The notes below the pieces were generated by a model. The model did no database searches and was not told where the DNA came from. It saw nothing but the letters and a program-made list of their open reading frames with translations. From Lachnospiraceae bacterium (GTDB lineage Bacteria > Bacillota > Clostridia > Lachnospirales > Lachnospiraceae): DNA of 54,816 bases. Position numbers and translations under genes: made by a program. The DNA lies in NCBI GenBank assembly GCA_910575835.1, contig CAJTGB010000035.1, positions 1 to 54,816 of the forward strand, read 5' to 3'. Positions 1 through 8,165 of this stretch are shown piece by piece (the first letter of the stretch is position 1; each line of letters begins with the position of its first letter).

Positions 1-69
1 GATCCGATCGTCTATCATTGGACATATAAAATGGATGAAATTGATCTAGATGAAGCAACAACTATTTAA
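1..69 (+). CDS. 3' end of an unknown protein (partial)
   Basis: An open frame runs in from the left window edge without a stop and ends at TAA (67-69), giving a 22-residue tail that ends DEIDLDEATTI. It converges with the methyltransferase gene on the other strand and overlaps its last bases. The tail is acidic and has no recognisable motif. Because only the end is visible, this could also be a chance open frame. Confidence 0.35.
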   Translation, partial: DPIVYHWTYKMDEIDLDEATTI

Positions 70-602
70 ACTATCAACAATTTAATATTCGTTATACTAG
101 ATAAAGGACGGCCGCTTTTTTCCATGGCAAGTAATTGCTTCTTCTTATCGGTCCCGCCCGCATAGCCCGTCAGACTGCCGTCTGCTCCGACGACTCTGTG
201 ACAGGGAATGATCAGGGATATGGGATTATGTCCTACCGCGCCGCCCACAGCCTGCGCAGACATGCTCTTAAGTCCCTTTTGTTCTGCGATTCTTGCCGCG
301 ATCCGGCCGTATGTCGTCGTCTGCCCGAACGGAATCGCAAGCAGGATCTCCCACACAGCCTGCTGAAAAGAAGTCGAAGCCGTTGATAACGGCGGTGTAA
401 AATCCGGCGCTTTGCCGCCAAAATAAATATCAAGCCACCTCTTCGTCTCCTCAAAGACAGGCAGACTCATCTCTTCACGATCGCCGGACAGCACAGAACC
501 GAAATACTTCTGCCCGTCAAACCACAGCCCTGTGATCTCTCTGCCGCTGCTTGAGACGGTAATCCCTCCCAGCGGCGAATCATAATGATAAACATACGTC
601 AT
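66..602 (-). CDS. ogt: methylated-DNA--[protein]-cysteine S-methyltransferase
   Basis: This is a suicide repair protein that moves an alkyl group from O6-alkylguanine (or O4-alkylthymine) in DNA onto its own cysteine. The C-terminal domain carries the hallmark PCHRVVG with the acceptor Cys near residue 134, followed by LTGYAGG. The FGQTTTYGRIA segment (about 92-102) matches the DNA-binding helix region. At 178 aa the length is normal for the Ogt/MGT class. The last dozen residues (LSSITNIKLLIV) extend slightly past the usual end and overlap a converging frame. It is the last gene of a minus-strand string, 11 bp after the TraX-like gene. Confidence 0.93.
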   Translation of the reverse strand: MTYVYHYDSPLGGITVSSSGREITGLWFDGQKYFGSVLSGDREEMSLPVFEETKRWLDIYFGGKAPDFTPPLSTASTSFQQAVWEILLAIPFGQTTTYGRIAARIAEQKGLKSMSAQAVGGAVGHNPISLIIPCHRVVGADGSLTGYAGGTDKKKQLLAMEKSGRPLSSITNIKLLIV

Positions 603-613
603 AACACGTTACC

Positions 614-1345
614 TCAACACTTCCACCAGATCCGAATGATTCCCAGCACCAGCAGATGCACCGGATAGAACAGATAGAAGAACCATTTTGAGAATGTCCT
701 TCCCGCCTCCATCCGCCTGCCGTTGTAGAGATACAGGATCACGATCCCTGACAAACCGATCCCAAGTACGGCATATATTGAATCAGCCAGGTTCTCTCCC
801 AGTGGGACCATTCCTATCCCTCCCAGGAATTTTACCGCAAAAAACATCCCCATAGACGCAAGAAACGCGGCGCTATTCTTCTTCCCTGAGTCCTTCGCCC
901 GCACAAACAGCATCGTAAATGCCGGCGCGAGTACAAACCAGTCGCAGAATACCGCCAGCAGGAATATCACAGCGATCCTTGCGAACCTCTCTTCCCTGAC
1001 CTTCACCTGGTCCATGACCTGGATAAGCCGAAAGCACAGATACAGGGTAAACAGCATATTGAATCCGTTAAGTTCGATCCATTTTCCGTCTGCGAACGCC
1101 ATACTATACGGAATCTGCGACAAAACAGCAAATACCAGCAGCCTGCGCCCGTACTTCTCCTTAGACCGCGTATACTCATATCCCTCTACAAGAAAATAAC
1201 ACATGGTAACTGCCGTAAAGTAGCCGATATTCAAAAAAAGCTTATACAGCGGCGTTCCGGGCGCAAGGAATATGTTCGCGATATGGTTCAGAAGCATGGC
1301 AAGCATGGCGGCATATTTGATCACATCCCTGTTAAGTATCCTCAT
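614..1345 (-). CDS. TraX-family membrane protein
   Basis: This is a polytopic membrane protein of about 243 aa with many hydrophobic stretches. It resembles the TraX family, named for F-plasmid pilin N-acetylation, although chromosomal members in Firmicutes are of unknown function. Its N-terminus reads RDVIKYAAMLAMLLNHIANI, a family-typical start with an Asn-His pair in the first helix, followed by YFTAVTMCYFLVEGYEYTRS. I place the start at the ATG at 1345, because that codon overlaps the stop of the upstream acetyltransferase as ATGA, implying translational coupling. An in-frame ATG six codons earlier (1363) is the alternative. The enzymatic activity is not established. Confidence 0.82.
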   Translation of the reverse strand: MRILNRDVIKYAAMLAMLLNHIANIFLAPGTPLYKLFLNIGYFTAVTMCYFLVEGYEYTRSKEKYGRRLLVFAVLSQIPYSMAFADGKWIELNGFNMLFTLYLCFRLIQVMDQVKVREERFARIAVIFLLAVFCDWFVLAPAFTMLFVRAKDSGKKNSAAFLASMGMFFAVKFLGGIGMVPLGENLADSIYAVLGIGLSGIVILYLYNGRRMEAGRTFSKWFFYLFYPVHLLVLGIIRIWWKC

Positions 1346-2136
1346 GCCTGATTCCACCCCCATATCTCATACGCCGTATAGGAATGGTCAAAATGATACC
1401 CTAGCTTCCCGGCAAGCTCCTTCGACCACAGGTTTTGTGCATCCCAGCTCGGATACAGGCCTCTCTTCAAACACTCCAGAATCAGCCCGGCCCCGCAGAT
1501 ACGGGCAAGCCCTCTTCGGCGGTAATCCGGTCTGGTATCGATCTCTATCTCTATGCCGCCCCGATAAGATGAATAAGACGAAGCGCCTGATACCGGCTCA
1601 TTGTCCTTTAATACAGCCACTCCCAATCCATATTCCCGGTACATCTCATAATCCGCATACTGCGATACCCAGTCCGCACACCACTCCCGCTCTCTGTTCT
1701 GCCGGCCTTCCCGACACCAATGATAGAGCTCTTCATCTATCAGCCGAATGGAATACTCCGTCGGCAAAGCCGCTGTTATCTGCTTAAGCTTCTCTTCGCA
1801 GAATACCTCCGGCTCTTTTCGGAAGGCATATCTGGTAACCTTCTTAGCCCGTTCTTCGTAGCAGCGCTCTATCATCTCCCCCCACGCCTCATCCCGGGGC
1901 ACCATGATGACGAATTCCTGACGGCACTCCTTCGGCCGGTAACGTACCAGCTCCTCATTCGGCTTCCCCGCCAAAAAGCAGAAATCCCCAAGAAGAGCCA
2001 TCCCGGACTTGAAGCCATGCGCCTGTTCCGTATAGACCTCTCCCATCACGCCCTGAAGGCAGGACCAGATCAGTGTTTCCTGCCATCCGTCAAATATCTC
2101 TTCTGCTTCTTCCAGATACCCGGGCTTACCGATCAT
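1342..2136 (-). CDS. GNAT-family N-acetyltransferase
   Basis: This is a 264-aa protein with an N-terminal half of unclear role and a C-terminal GNAT fold. The acetyl-CoA binding segment is RPDYRRRGLARICGAGL, the Q/RxxGxG/A-type loop, and the terminal strands end in GYHFDHSYTAYEIW. The layout resembles the GNAT subfamily around the zwittermicin resistance protein ZmaR, but the substrate cannot be read from sequence. Its ATG overlaps the stop of the upstream flavoprotein gene (ATGA at 2133-2136), and its own stop overlaps the next start. Three genes here are therefore tightly coupled. Confidence 0.82.
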   Translation of the reverse strand: MIGKPGYLEEAEEIFDGWQETLIWSCLQGVMGEVYTEQAHGFKSGMALLGDFCFLAGKPNEELVRYRPKECRQEFVIMVPRDEAWGEMIERCYEERAKKVTRYAFRKEPEVFCEEKLKQITAALPTEYSIRLIDEELYHWCREGRQNREREWCADWVSQYADYEMYREYGLGVAVLKDNEPVSGASSYSSYRGGIEIEIDTRPDYRRRGLARICGAGLILECLKRGLYPSWDAQNLWSKELAGKLGYHFDHSYTAYEIWGWNQA

Positions 2137-3560
2137 CGTCTTCCACTCTCCCTACTGTTCTCCACCGCACAGGAGATCGCCTCATTGTAAGTAGGATGCG
2201 CCCGCATTGCATACATAAGCTGCGACGACGTCAGCCCGTTGGCGATCGCTGTCGCCAGCTCTCCGATCATATCCGTCGCACGGGGACACATCAACTGCGC
2301 CCCTAAGATCACGTCGCTGTCCGCCGCGAATAAGATCTTAATGAATCCCTGCTCTTCCTTCGATATGATCGACTGTCCATTGACGTCCATCACATATCTG
2401 CCGCACCGGATCGGCACGCCCTTCCTTCTGGCCTCCTCTTCCGTTATCCCGACAGATGCGATCTCCGGGTCCGTATACAGACAGCTCGGTACGATCGAGA
2501 TCGGCACGAACAGGCAGCTCGGCACCATCTCAACGATCACGGACGGCGGCACGTCATTCATACGTTCTACCACATAAGTCGCCTGCGCGGACGCCACATG
2601 CGCCAGCTGGATCCCGCCTATGACGTCGCCTACCGCGAAGATACCGGGTATGTTCGTCGCAAAGAAATCGTCCACCACGATCCGCCCGTTCTCCATACGA
2701 ATCGGGACATCCGGGTCGAACAGTCCTTCCGTATTCGCCGTCCTGCCCACAGATACCAGCACCGCGTCCACCTCTGCCTCCCGGTTCCTGCCCTGATGCA
2801 CGTAGCAGCATTTCAGGCCTTCCTCAATCTTCACGACCTCTTCCAGGATACTCTCCTTGTATATCTGTATCCCACGGCTCGCCAGAATCTCTTCCAGCGT
2901 ATCCGAGAACTCCTTATCCATATTCGGCAGAAGGCGGTCCGATACCTCCACGATCGTCACCTTCCCCCCAAGCGCGTTAAATACCGTGGCAAGTTCTATT
3001 CCGATCACGCCTCCGCCAAGGATCAGAAGCCTTGGATACCTGCTCTCATTAGACAGAAGCAGTTCCTCACTGGTCATCACTCCCGACAGATCCATGCCAG
3101 GGATGTCGATCATCCTCGCTTTCGCCCCCGTTGCGATCAGGATATATTTCCCTGTGTAATACTCCGTCCTTCCATCCTCCATCGCAACTCTCACTCTTCT
3201 GTCATTCTGAATCACCGCCGTACCGCGGACAGATACGATCCCAAGCTCCGCGAATTCCCGTTCAAGTTCCTTTCTCATGGTTGCCGCAGACAGACTCTTA
3301 TATTCGTAGATCTTCTGCAGGTCGAATCCCACCTTCTCTGCAAACAGCCCAAACTTCTCACAGCCTGCCATATCTCTGTACAGCGTTGCCGAATGTATCA
3401 GCGCCTTCGTAGGGATACACCCCCGGTTAACACAGGTTCCTCCCATATCTCCTTTATCAATGATCGCGACAGACATTCCCAGTTTTGCTGCCTTTTTCGC
3501 CGCCACATAACCGCCCGGCCCGGCCCCGATAATGACCAGGTCATATTGTTTCCCCATCAT
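2133..3560 (-). CDS. lpdA: dihydrolipoyl dehydrogenase-like flavoprotein disulfide reductase
   Basis: This enzyme oxidises dihydrolipoamide (or a related dithiol) with NAD via FAD. Visible parts are the N-terminal FAD motif GAGPGG (about 12-17), the redox-active pair in GGTCVNRGC (Cys43 and Cys48), a second Rossmann motif GGGVIGIE, the FAD motif AVGDVIGG, and the C-terminal HPTYNEAI with the catalytic His. At 475 aa it is normal in length. An 11-residue insertion doubles the VPSCL motif just before YTDPEIASVG (see the repeat at 2477-2529). No pyruvate or glycine dehydrogenase subunits or lipoyl proteins are next to it, so the partner complex is unknown. Confidence 0.88.
   Translation of the reverse strand: MMGKQYDLVIIGAGPGGYVAAKKAAKLGMSVAIIDKGDMGGTCVNRGCIPTKALIHSATLYRDMAGCEKFGLFAEKVGFDLQKIYEYKSLSAATMRKELEREFAELGIVSVRGTAVIQNDRRVRVAMEDGRTEYYTGKYILIATGAKARMIDIPGMDLSGVMTSEELLLSNESRYPRLLILGGGVIGIELATVFNALGGKVTIVEVSDRLLPNMDKEFSDTLEEILASRGIQIYKESILEEVVKIEEGLKCCYVHQGRNREAEVDAVLVSVGRTANTEGLFDPDVPIRMENGRIVVDDFFATNIPGIFAVGDVIGGIQLAHVASAQATYVVERMNDVPPSVIVEMVPSCLFVPISIVPSCLYTDPEIASVGITEEEARRKGVPIRCGRYVMDVNGQSIISKEEQGFIKILFAADSDVILGAQLMCPRATDMIGELATAIANGLTSSQLMYAMRAHPTYNEAISCAVENSRESGRR
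2477..2529 (-). repeat. 33-bp-period duplication inside lpdA
   Basis: Two 20-nt near-copies (2477-2496 and 2510-2529, three differences) lie 33 bp apart in the coding frame. They encode VPSCLF and VPSCLY separated by VPISI. Family members normally have a single copy of this motif directly before YTDPEIA, so this looks like an in-frame 11-codon duplication that has since diverged. Confidence 0.65.
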
Positions 3561-3585
3561 ATTTCTTCCTCCTGATTTGAACGGA

Positions 3586-4254
3586 CTAATCGATCTGCCA
3601 GTCTACCGGCTCGGCCCCATGCTCCTTAAGAAATGCATTGGTCTGGCTAAACGGCCTGCTGCCGAAGAATCCCCTGTATGCCGACAATGGACTTGGATGA
3701 GGCGCCTTCAGGATCAGATGATTCGGATTCGACAGCATCTTCTCCTTGCGCTGCGCCGGCGCCCCCCACAGAATGAATACGATCGGCCGGTCCTGCCCGT
3801 TCAGCGCCGTGATCGCCGCATCGGTGAATTCCTCCCATCCGATCCCCCTGTGAGAATTCGCCTGATGCGCCCGCACCGTAAGCACCGTATTCAGCATCAG
3901 AACCCCTTGCTCGGCCCATTTTGTGAGACATCCGTGCTCCGGTATCCGGCATCCCAAGTCATCATGAAGTTCCTGGTATATGTTAACCAGAGACGGAGGA
4001 ACCTCTACTCCCTTTTTCACGGAAAAGCACAGCCCATGCGCCTGCCCGTGATTGTGATACGGATCCTGACCCAGTATCACGACCTTGACATTACTAAGAG
4101 GCGTCAGATGAAACGCATTGAAGATATCATCTGCCGGAGGGAAGATCAGTCTCGTCTTGTACTCCTCGTTCACTGTTTCAAATAATTTCTTATAATATGG
4201 CTTACGGAATTCATCCTTCAGTGCTTCCAGCCAGTCGTTGTTGATCGCTGCCAT
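3586..4254 (-). CDS. ung: uracil-DNA glycosylase, family 1
   Basis: This enzyme removes uracil from DNA at the start of base excision repair. The catalytic water-activating motif GQDPYH is at residues 62-67 (Asp64), and the C-terminal HPSPLSAYRGFFG contains the conserved His186 and the minor-groove loop. LMLNTVLTVRAHQANSH is the uracil-recognition region. The 222-aa length is standard. It follows hisF by about 40 bp and precedes the lpdA-like gene, so it is probably cotranscribed with them. There is no functional link among these genes beyond a shared transcript. Confidence 0.96.
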   Translation of the reverse strand: MAAINNDWLEALKDEFRKPYYKKLFETVNEEYKTRLIFPPADDIFNAFHLTPLSNVKVVILGQDPYHNHGQAHGLCFSVKKGVEVPPSLVNIYQELHDDLGCRIPEHGCLTKWAEQGVLMLNTVLTVRAHQANSHRGIGWEEFTDAAITALNGQDRPIVFILWGAPAQRKEKMLSNPNHLILKAPHPSPLSAYRGFFGSRPFSQTNAFLKEHGAEPVDWQID

Positions 4255-4297
4255 CGCTTATCTCCTTGTTCTTCTCTTTGGTTCCGTCATCTCCCTG

Positions 4298-5059
4298 TTA
4301 CAGGCGTACCGGTATTCCTTCTGTACGCAGATACTCCTTCACTTCCCTGATCTCAAGCTCCTTATAGTGGAACAAAGACGCCGCCAGCGCGGCATCGGCT
4401 CTGCCTTCTGTGAGGGCTTCATGAAAATGCCGAAGCTCTCCCGCGCCTCCCGACGCAATAACCGGTATCGACACCGCGTCGGCAACCGCTCTTGTCAGCG
4501 CAAGGTCATATCCCTCCTTCGTGCCGTCGCAGTCCATACTGGTAAGGAGAATCTCCCCGGCGCCAAGCTTCTCGACCTTCACCGCCCACTCGACCGCATC
4601 TATGCCGACGTCAATACGGCCTCCGTTCTTGTAAATATTGAATCCGCTTCCATCCGTCCTTCTCTTGGCGTCAATCGCGACCACCACGCACTGACTGCCG
4701 AACTTATCCGCGGCATCGCTGATCAGCCTCGGCGTATTGATCGCTGATGAATTGATCGATATCTTATCCGCGCCTTCTCTTAACAGCGCCTTAAAATCCT
4801 CGACCGTCCGAATGCCTCCGCCTACCGTAAACGGAATAAACACCGTCTCCGCTACCTTACGGACCATATCGACGACCGTCCCTCTCGCATCGGACGACGC
4901 CGTAATATCCAGAAATACCAGTTCATCTGCGCCTGCCTTATCATATGCCCGTCCGATCTCCACCGGATCGCCCGCATCCCTAAGGTCTACGAAATTCACT
5001 CCCTTCACTACCCTTCCGCGGTTCACGTCCAGGCATGGAATAATTCTCTTTGTGTGCAT
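4298..5059 (-). CDS. hisF: imidazole glycerol phosphate synthase, cyclase subunit HisF
   Basis: This is a TIM-barrel subunit that uses ammonia from HisH to convert PRFAR into imidazole glycerol phosphate and AICAR in histidine synthesis. The N-terminus KRIIPCLDV carries catalytic Asp11; VVVAIDAKR holds the second catalytic Asp, and phosphate-binding loops VGGGIRT and ASGGAG are present. I start at the ATG at 5059 on family grounds. An ATG four codons upstream (5071), preceded by AAGGAAG, is also plausible. It lies about 75 bp after hisH. No other his genes are in the window, so this is a split his locus. Confidence 0.95.
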   Translation of the reverse strand: MHTKRIIPCLDVNRGRVVKGVNFVDLRDAGDPVEIGRAYDKAGADELVFLDITASSDARGTVVDMVRKVAETVFIPFTVGGGIRTVEDFKALLREGADKISINSSAINTPRLISDAADKFGSQCVVVAIDAKRRTDGSGFNIYKNGGRIDVGIDAVEWAVKVEKLGAGEILLTSMDCDGTKEGYDLALTRAVADAVSIPVIASGGAGELRHFHEALTEGRADAALAASLFHYKELEIREVKEYLRTEGIPVRL

Positions 5060-5093
5060 ACTAACCCCCATCTGCTTCCTTTATATACTAATG

Positions 5094-5148
5094 ACAACTA
5101 TACTGCCACAAGCTTCCTTGCATAATAATAACAACTATACTGCCACAA
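5094..5148 (-). repeat. tandem duplication of the hisH 3' end
   Basis: An identical 18-nt block (acaactatactgccacaa on the plus strand) occurs at 5094-5111 and 5131-5148, 37 bp apart. The second copy holds the hisH stop codon (TAG, 5135-5137) and the last FVAV codons. The first copy lies in the hisH-hisF spacer and is a noncoding duplicate of that gene end. Confidence 0.7.
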
Positions 5149-5740
5149 AATTCTTAAGTATCTGAATCCCTACATCACTGCTCTTCTCAGGATGGAACTG
5201 ACAGGCGAATACATTGCCCTGCTCCACAGAAGCATGTATCTGCGTGCCGTACTCCGTGACCGCCGTCACGATCTCTTCCTGTTCCGCCTTCAGATAATAG
5301 GAATGGACAAAGTACACATAGGGATCTTCGGGCAGATCTTGAAATAATCTTCCGCTGCTCTTAAATTCCAGTGAATTCCATCCCATATGCGGGATCTTAA
5401 GCCCCGGCGACTCCGGTATACGAAGGATCTCTCCCTTTAAGATTCCAAGCCCTTCCACACCCGGCGACTCATCGCTTCTCTCAAACAAAAGCTGCAATCC
5501 CAGGCAGATGCCGAGAAACGGAGTTCCCCGGTCCGCCACCTCCCGGATCACCTCACATAGACCATACTGCCGCAGCTTCTTCATTGCGTCTCCGAATGCC
5601 CCTACCCCGGGCAGTATGACCTTCCCGGCGCTTAAGATCTTATCCCTGTCTCTTGTTATGATCACTTCCTGCCCCAATAACTGCATGGCCTTCTCCACAC
5701 TCTTGATATTGCCGGCATCATAGTCAAGTATTGCTATCAC
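5135..5740 (-). CDS. hisH: imidazole glycerol phosphate synthase, glutaminase subunit HisH
   Basis: This class I glutamine amidotransferase supplies ammonia to HisF. Starting at GTG 5740 the protein begins with IAILDYDAGNIKSVEKA, as family members do. The nucleophile motif GICLGLQL has Cys79, and QFHPEKS has the catalytic His with its Glu partner. PGVGAFGDAM is the oxyanion-strand region. The frame is open further upstream (to 5821), but that extension is encoded by a tandem repeat and lacks homology, so the GTG with GAAGGA upstream is preferred. It directly follows the histidine kinase gene. Confidence 0.94.
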   Translation of the reverse strand: MIAILDYDAGNIKSVEKAMQLLGQEVIITRDRDKILSAGKVILPGVGAFGDAMKKLRQYGLCEVIREVADRGTPFLGICLGLQLLFERSDESPGVEGLGILKGEILRIPESPGLKIPHMGWNSLEFKSSGRLFQDLPEDPYVYFVHSYYLKAEQEEIVTAVTEYGTQIHASVEQGNVFACQFHPEKSSDVGIQILKNFVAV

Positions 5741-5789
5741 CCTTCGTACCCCCGTCCTTCCTTCGTCTCTCTTTCGTCCATGAACCTTC

Positions 5790-5844
5790 CCATAAGCCTG
5801 TTCCCATGAACCTATTTCCATAAGCCTGTTCCCATGAACCTATT
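5790..5844 (-). repeat. tandem duplication of the histidine kinase 3' end
   Basis: A 27-nt block occurs twice with a 28-bp period (5790-5816 and 5818-5844) with no differences, and a shorter degenerate piece lies at about 5779-5787. The second copy contains the TAG stop of the histidine kinase. The other copies form the spacer before hisH. This mirrors the end duplication seen at hisH. Confidence 0.75.
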
Positions 5845-7303
5845 GTACATCAAGTTCAAACCAGAATTCAACACCATTGTCGTAATTATTTACCCCGTAC
5901 TTCTGATGGAAAGATTCCATGACCGCCTTCACGATCGACAGCCCGATCCCGTTGCCTCCGTACTCCCGTGTATGAGCCTTGTCCACCTTATAGAACTTCT
6001 CCCAGATATGCCCGATATCCGCGTCCGGGATAGGCGTTCCTGTGTTGAAAACAGTCACTCTTGCCCTGCCCTCTTCTATCCCTATCTTCACCTCCACCAC
6101 CTTCTCCTGCTTCGCATGGTGGAATGCGTTGCTCACATAATTCTGCACGACCTGCTCGGTCTTGAACTCATCCGCCCACACATAGACAGGCTCCTTCTGC
6201 CGGAAGATCACAGAGATCCCTTCCTGCTGCGCTAAGATCTCCATACTCTGCAGGACGCCCTTCACAAGCCCTGTCAAATCAAACCGTTCAAACACAATCT
6301 CCTCATTACCGAACTCGAGCTGATTCAATGCAAGCAGATTCCTCACCATCTGGTTCATCTTCGCCGCCTCATCCATAATGACGTCACAGTAGAATTCCCG
6401 GCTCTGGGCGTCCTCGCTGACCCCCTCCTTAAGCCCTTCCGCATATCCCTGGATCAGTGCGATCGGAGTCTTAAGCTCATGGGATACATTTCCCAGGAAC
6501 TCGTTCCTCATCTCTTCTAACTTCTCCTTCTGCTCGATATCCTTAAGCAGCCTGTTATTGGCGCCCTTAAGCTCTGATATGGTGCTTTCCAGCTTCTCCG
6601 ACATCCGGTTAAAATTCGCTCCCAATTCGCCGATCTCATCACTGCCGCCGCTGGTATACTTAGCCTCAAAATCGAGATCCGCCATCTTCTCCGACAGCAG
6701 CGCAAGTTCCAGGATCGGATCTGTCAGCCGCTTTGAGAAATACCATACAGAGACCGCACCCATCAGCAGAAGCACGCTTCCGATAAACAGCAGAAAACGG
6801 TTGGATATCGCCGCGCTCTCCTTAATACTCTCTAATGGGCTCCTGATCAGGAATTGGCTCCCGTCTGTGAACTTCCCCCACATCTCAATATAATCCGTCT
6901 GATTCCACGGACTCCAGGACTGGGTGATCTGATAATTATCCGCACTTTCAAGGATCCTGCTGTCCTTCTGCGCCTGATTCAGCAGATATCCAAGAAGCTG
7001 GTTCTTAAGCTGCTCCTGGTCATGCACATTCGTGAAGAATCTGCCCGAACCATCCTCCACAAGAAAAGATATATTGTTCTTCTCCGCCAGATAGATCAGC
7101 TCTGCCGACGCCCCGCCGTTCTGCAGCGTCCCGTTCGACGCGGCAAAGCTCAATGCGTCATACATCTCAATAAACTGCGTCTTCTTATTCCCGATATAAT
7201 ACGGCTCAAGAAAACGGATATTGATAACGAAAAGCGCCGTCACAAGACAGATCATCAATCCGAGAAAAACAGTCATCATCTGACGCTTGATTGAATGCTT
7301 CAT
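5840..7303 (-). CDS. two-component sensor histidine kinase
   Basis: This is a 487-aa membrane sensor. A transmembrane helix at about 10-28 is followed by an extracytoplasmic domain to about 165, a second helix at about 170-190, a HAMP linker at about 190-245, and a HisKA domain with NVSHELKTP (phospho-acceptor His275). The ATPase domain has an N-box at NYVSNAFHHA and a G-box at GGNGIGLSIVKA. It follows its response regulator by 2 bp and has a GAGGTGGAAT ribosome site inside the regulator's 3' end, so the two are a cognate pair of the OmpR class. The signal is unknown. Confidence 0.93.
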   Translation of the reverse strand: MKHSIKRQMMTVFLGLMICLVTALFVINIRFLEPYYIGNKKTQFIEMYDALSFAASNGTLQNGGASAELIYLAEKNNISFLVEDGSGRFFTNVHDQEQLKNQLLGYLLNQAQKDSRILESADNYQITQSWSPWNQTDYIEMWGKFTDGSQFLIRSPLESIKESAAISNRFLLFIGSVLLLMGAVSVWYFSKRLTDPILELALLSEKMADLDFEAKYTSGGSDEIGELGANFNRMSEKLESTISELKGANNRLLKDIEQKEKLEEMRNEFLGNVSHELKTPIALIQGYAEGLKEGVSEDAQSREFYCDVIMDEAAKMNQMVRNLLALNQLEFGNEEIVFERFDLTGLVKGVLQSMEILAQQEGISVIFRQKEPVYVWADEFKTEQVVQNYVSNAFHHAKQEKVVEVKIGIEEGRARVTVFNTGTPIPDADIGHIWEKFYKVDKAHTREYGGNGIGLSIVKAVMESFHQKYGVNNYDNGVEFWFELDVQ

Positions 7304-7305
7304 AC

Positions 7306-7983
7306 CTATTCCACCTCAAACTTATATCCCATACCCCAGATCGTCTTGATATAATTCCCCTTGTCTCCAAGCTTGTTCCTAAGCTTCTTCACATGGGTAT
7401 CAATGGTCCTCGCATCTCCGAAATAATCATAATTCCATACATTATTCAGAATCTTCTCTCTCGATAAGGCGATTCCCTGGTTCTCTATAAAGTATGTCAG
7501 AAGTTCAAATTCCTTATAACTAAGCTCGATCTCGCTGCCGTCTATCCTCACCTGATGCGCCGACTTATCAATGCTGATCCCGCCTGCATCCAGGGTGTGC
7601 TCCTCATCCAGCGCGTGTGCCCTTCTTAAGATCGCCTCCACTCTGGCGACAAGGATCTTAGGGCTGAAGGGCTTGGATATATACTCGTCCACTCCCAGCT
7701 CGAAGCCCTGCAGCTCGTCCCGCTCCTCAGACCGCGCCGTCAGCATGATGATCGGAACCTTCGACGACTGCCGCACTTCCCGGCACACCTGCCATCCGTC
7801 CATATTGGGCATCATCACATCCAGGATCAGCAGCGCGATCTCCTTATCCTCATAGAACCTCTCCATGGCCTCCAGACCGTCCTTCGCCTCAATGACCCGG
7901 TATCCCTGCCTCTCCAGGAAATCCTTGACCAGCTTCCGCATCCTGCCCTCATCATCTACGACCAATATCTTAATACTATCCAT
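7306..7983 (-). CDS. OmpR/PhoB-family response regulator
   Basis: This DNA-binding regulator pairs with the adjacent kinase. The receiver domain shows the acidic pair in VVDDE (10-12), the phospho-acceptor Asp55 in LILDVMMP, and the conserved MLTAR and SKPFSPK segments. The C-terminal winged helix has SYKEFELLTYFIENQG and RTIDTHVKKLRNKLG. I start at the ATG at 7983, because AAGGAGG lies 9 nt upstream. The earlier TTG (7992) would directly abut the ribosome site. It is the first gene of the minus-strand string that includes hisHF. Confidence 0.94.
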   Translation of the reverse strand: MDSIKILVVDDEGRMRKLVKDFLERQGYRVIEAKDGLEAMERFYEDKEIALLILDVMMPNMDGWQVCREVRQSSKVPIIMLTARSEERDELQGFELGVDEYISKPFSPKILVARVEAILRRAHALDEEHTLDAGGISIDKSAHQVRIDGSEIELSYKEFELLTYFIENQGIALSREKILNNVWNYDYFGDARTIDTHVKKLRNKLGDKGNYIKTIWGMGYKFEVE

Positions 7984-8034
7984 ATAATCCAACCTCCTTG
8001 TATCTGACTGTGTATCGATTCTCTTCTGCTTATC

Positions 8035-8043
8035 AGTATAGCA
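8035..8043 (-). promoter_or_regulatory. extended -10 promoter for the two-component/his string
   Basis: On the minus strand TGCTATACT is an extended -10 element about 50 bp upstream of the response regulator start. No good -35 is visible, as is usual for this promoter type. It is back to back with the ECF transporter promoter. Confidence 0.5.
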
Positions 8044-8076
8044 GAAAAATATGTTAAATGTGTGAAAATTATTCTC

Positions 8077-8105
8077 TTGTCCTTCCGCTGATTAAATGCT
8101 ATAAT
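8077..8105 (+). promoter_or_regulatory. sigma-A promoter of the ECF S-component gene
   Basis: TTGTCC (8077-8082) and TATAAT (8100-8105) are separated by 17 bp, a strong vegetative match, about 60 bp upstream of the ATG at 8166. Confidence 0.72.
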
Positions 8106-8125
8106 ATTCCGGTAATTGTATTGTA

Positions 8126-8141
8126 TCTCACAGCTGTGAGA
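8126..8141. promoter_or_regulatory. perfect 16-bp palindrome, candidate operator
   Basis: TCTCACAGCTGTGAGA is a perfect palindrome that begins about 20 bp after the -10 box and ends before the AAGGAGG ribosome site. Its place just past the expected transcription start suggests a repressor operator. The repressor is not identified. Confidence 0.55.
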
Positions 8142-8165
8142 ATGATAACAAGGAGGAATTGAATA

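Noticed and set aside
2598-3575. Long plus-strand frame (325 codons) opposite lpdA
   Set aside because: It is antisense to a gene with full catalytic motifs, is rich in Arg/His/Pro, lacks a ribosome site and shows no domain.
7981-7992. TTG start at 7992 for the response regulator
   Set aside because: It directly abuts the AAGGAGG site, while the ATG at 7983 has correct spacing.
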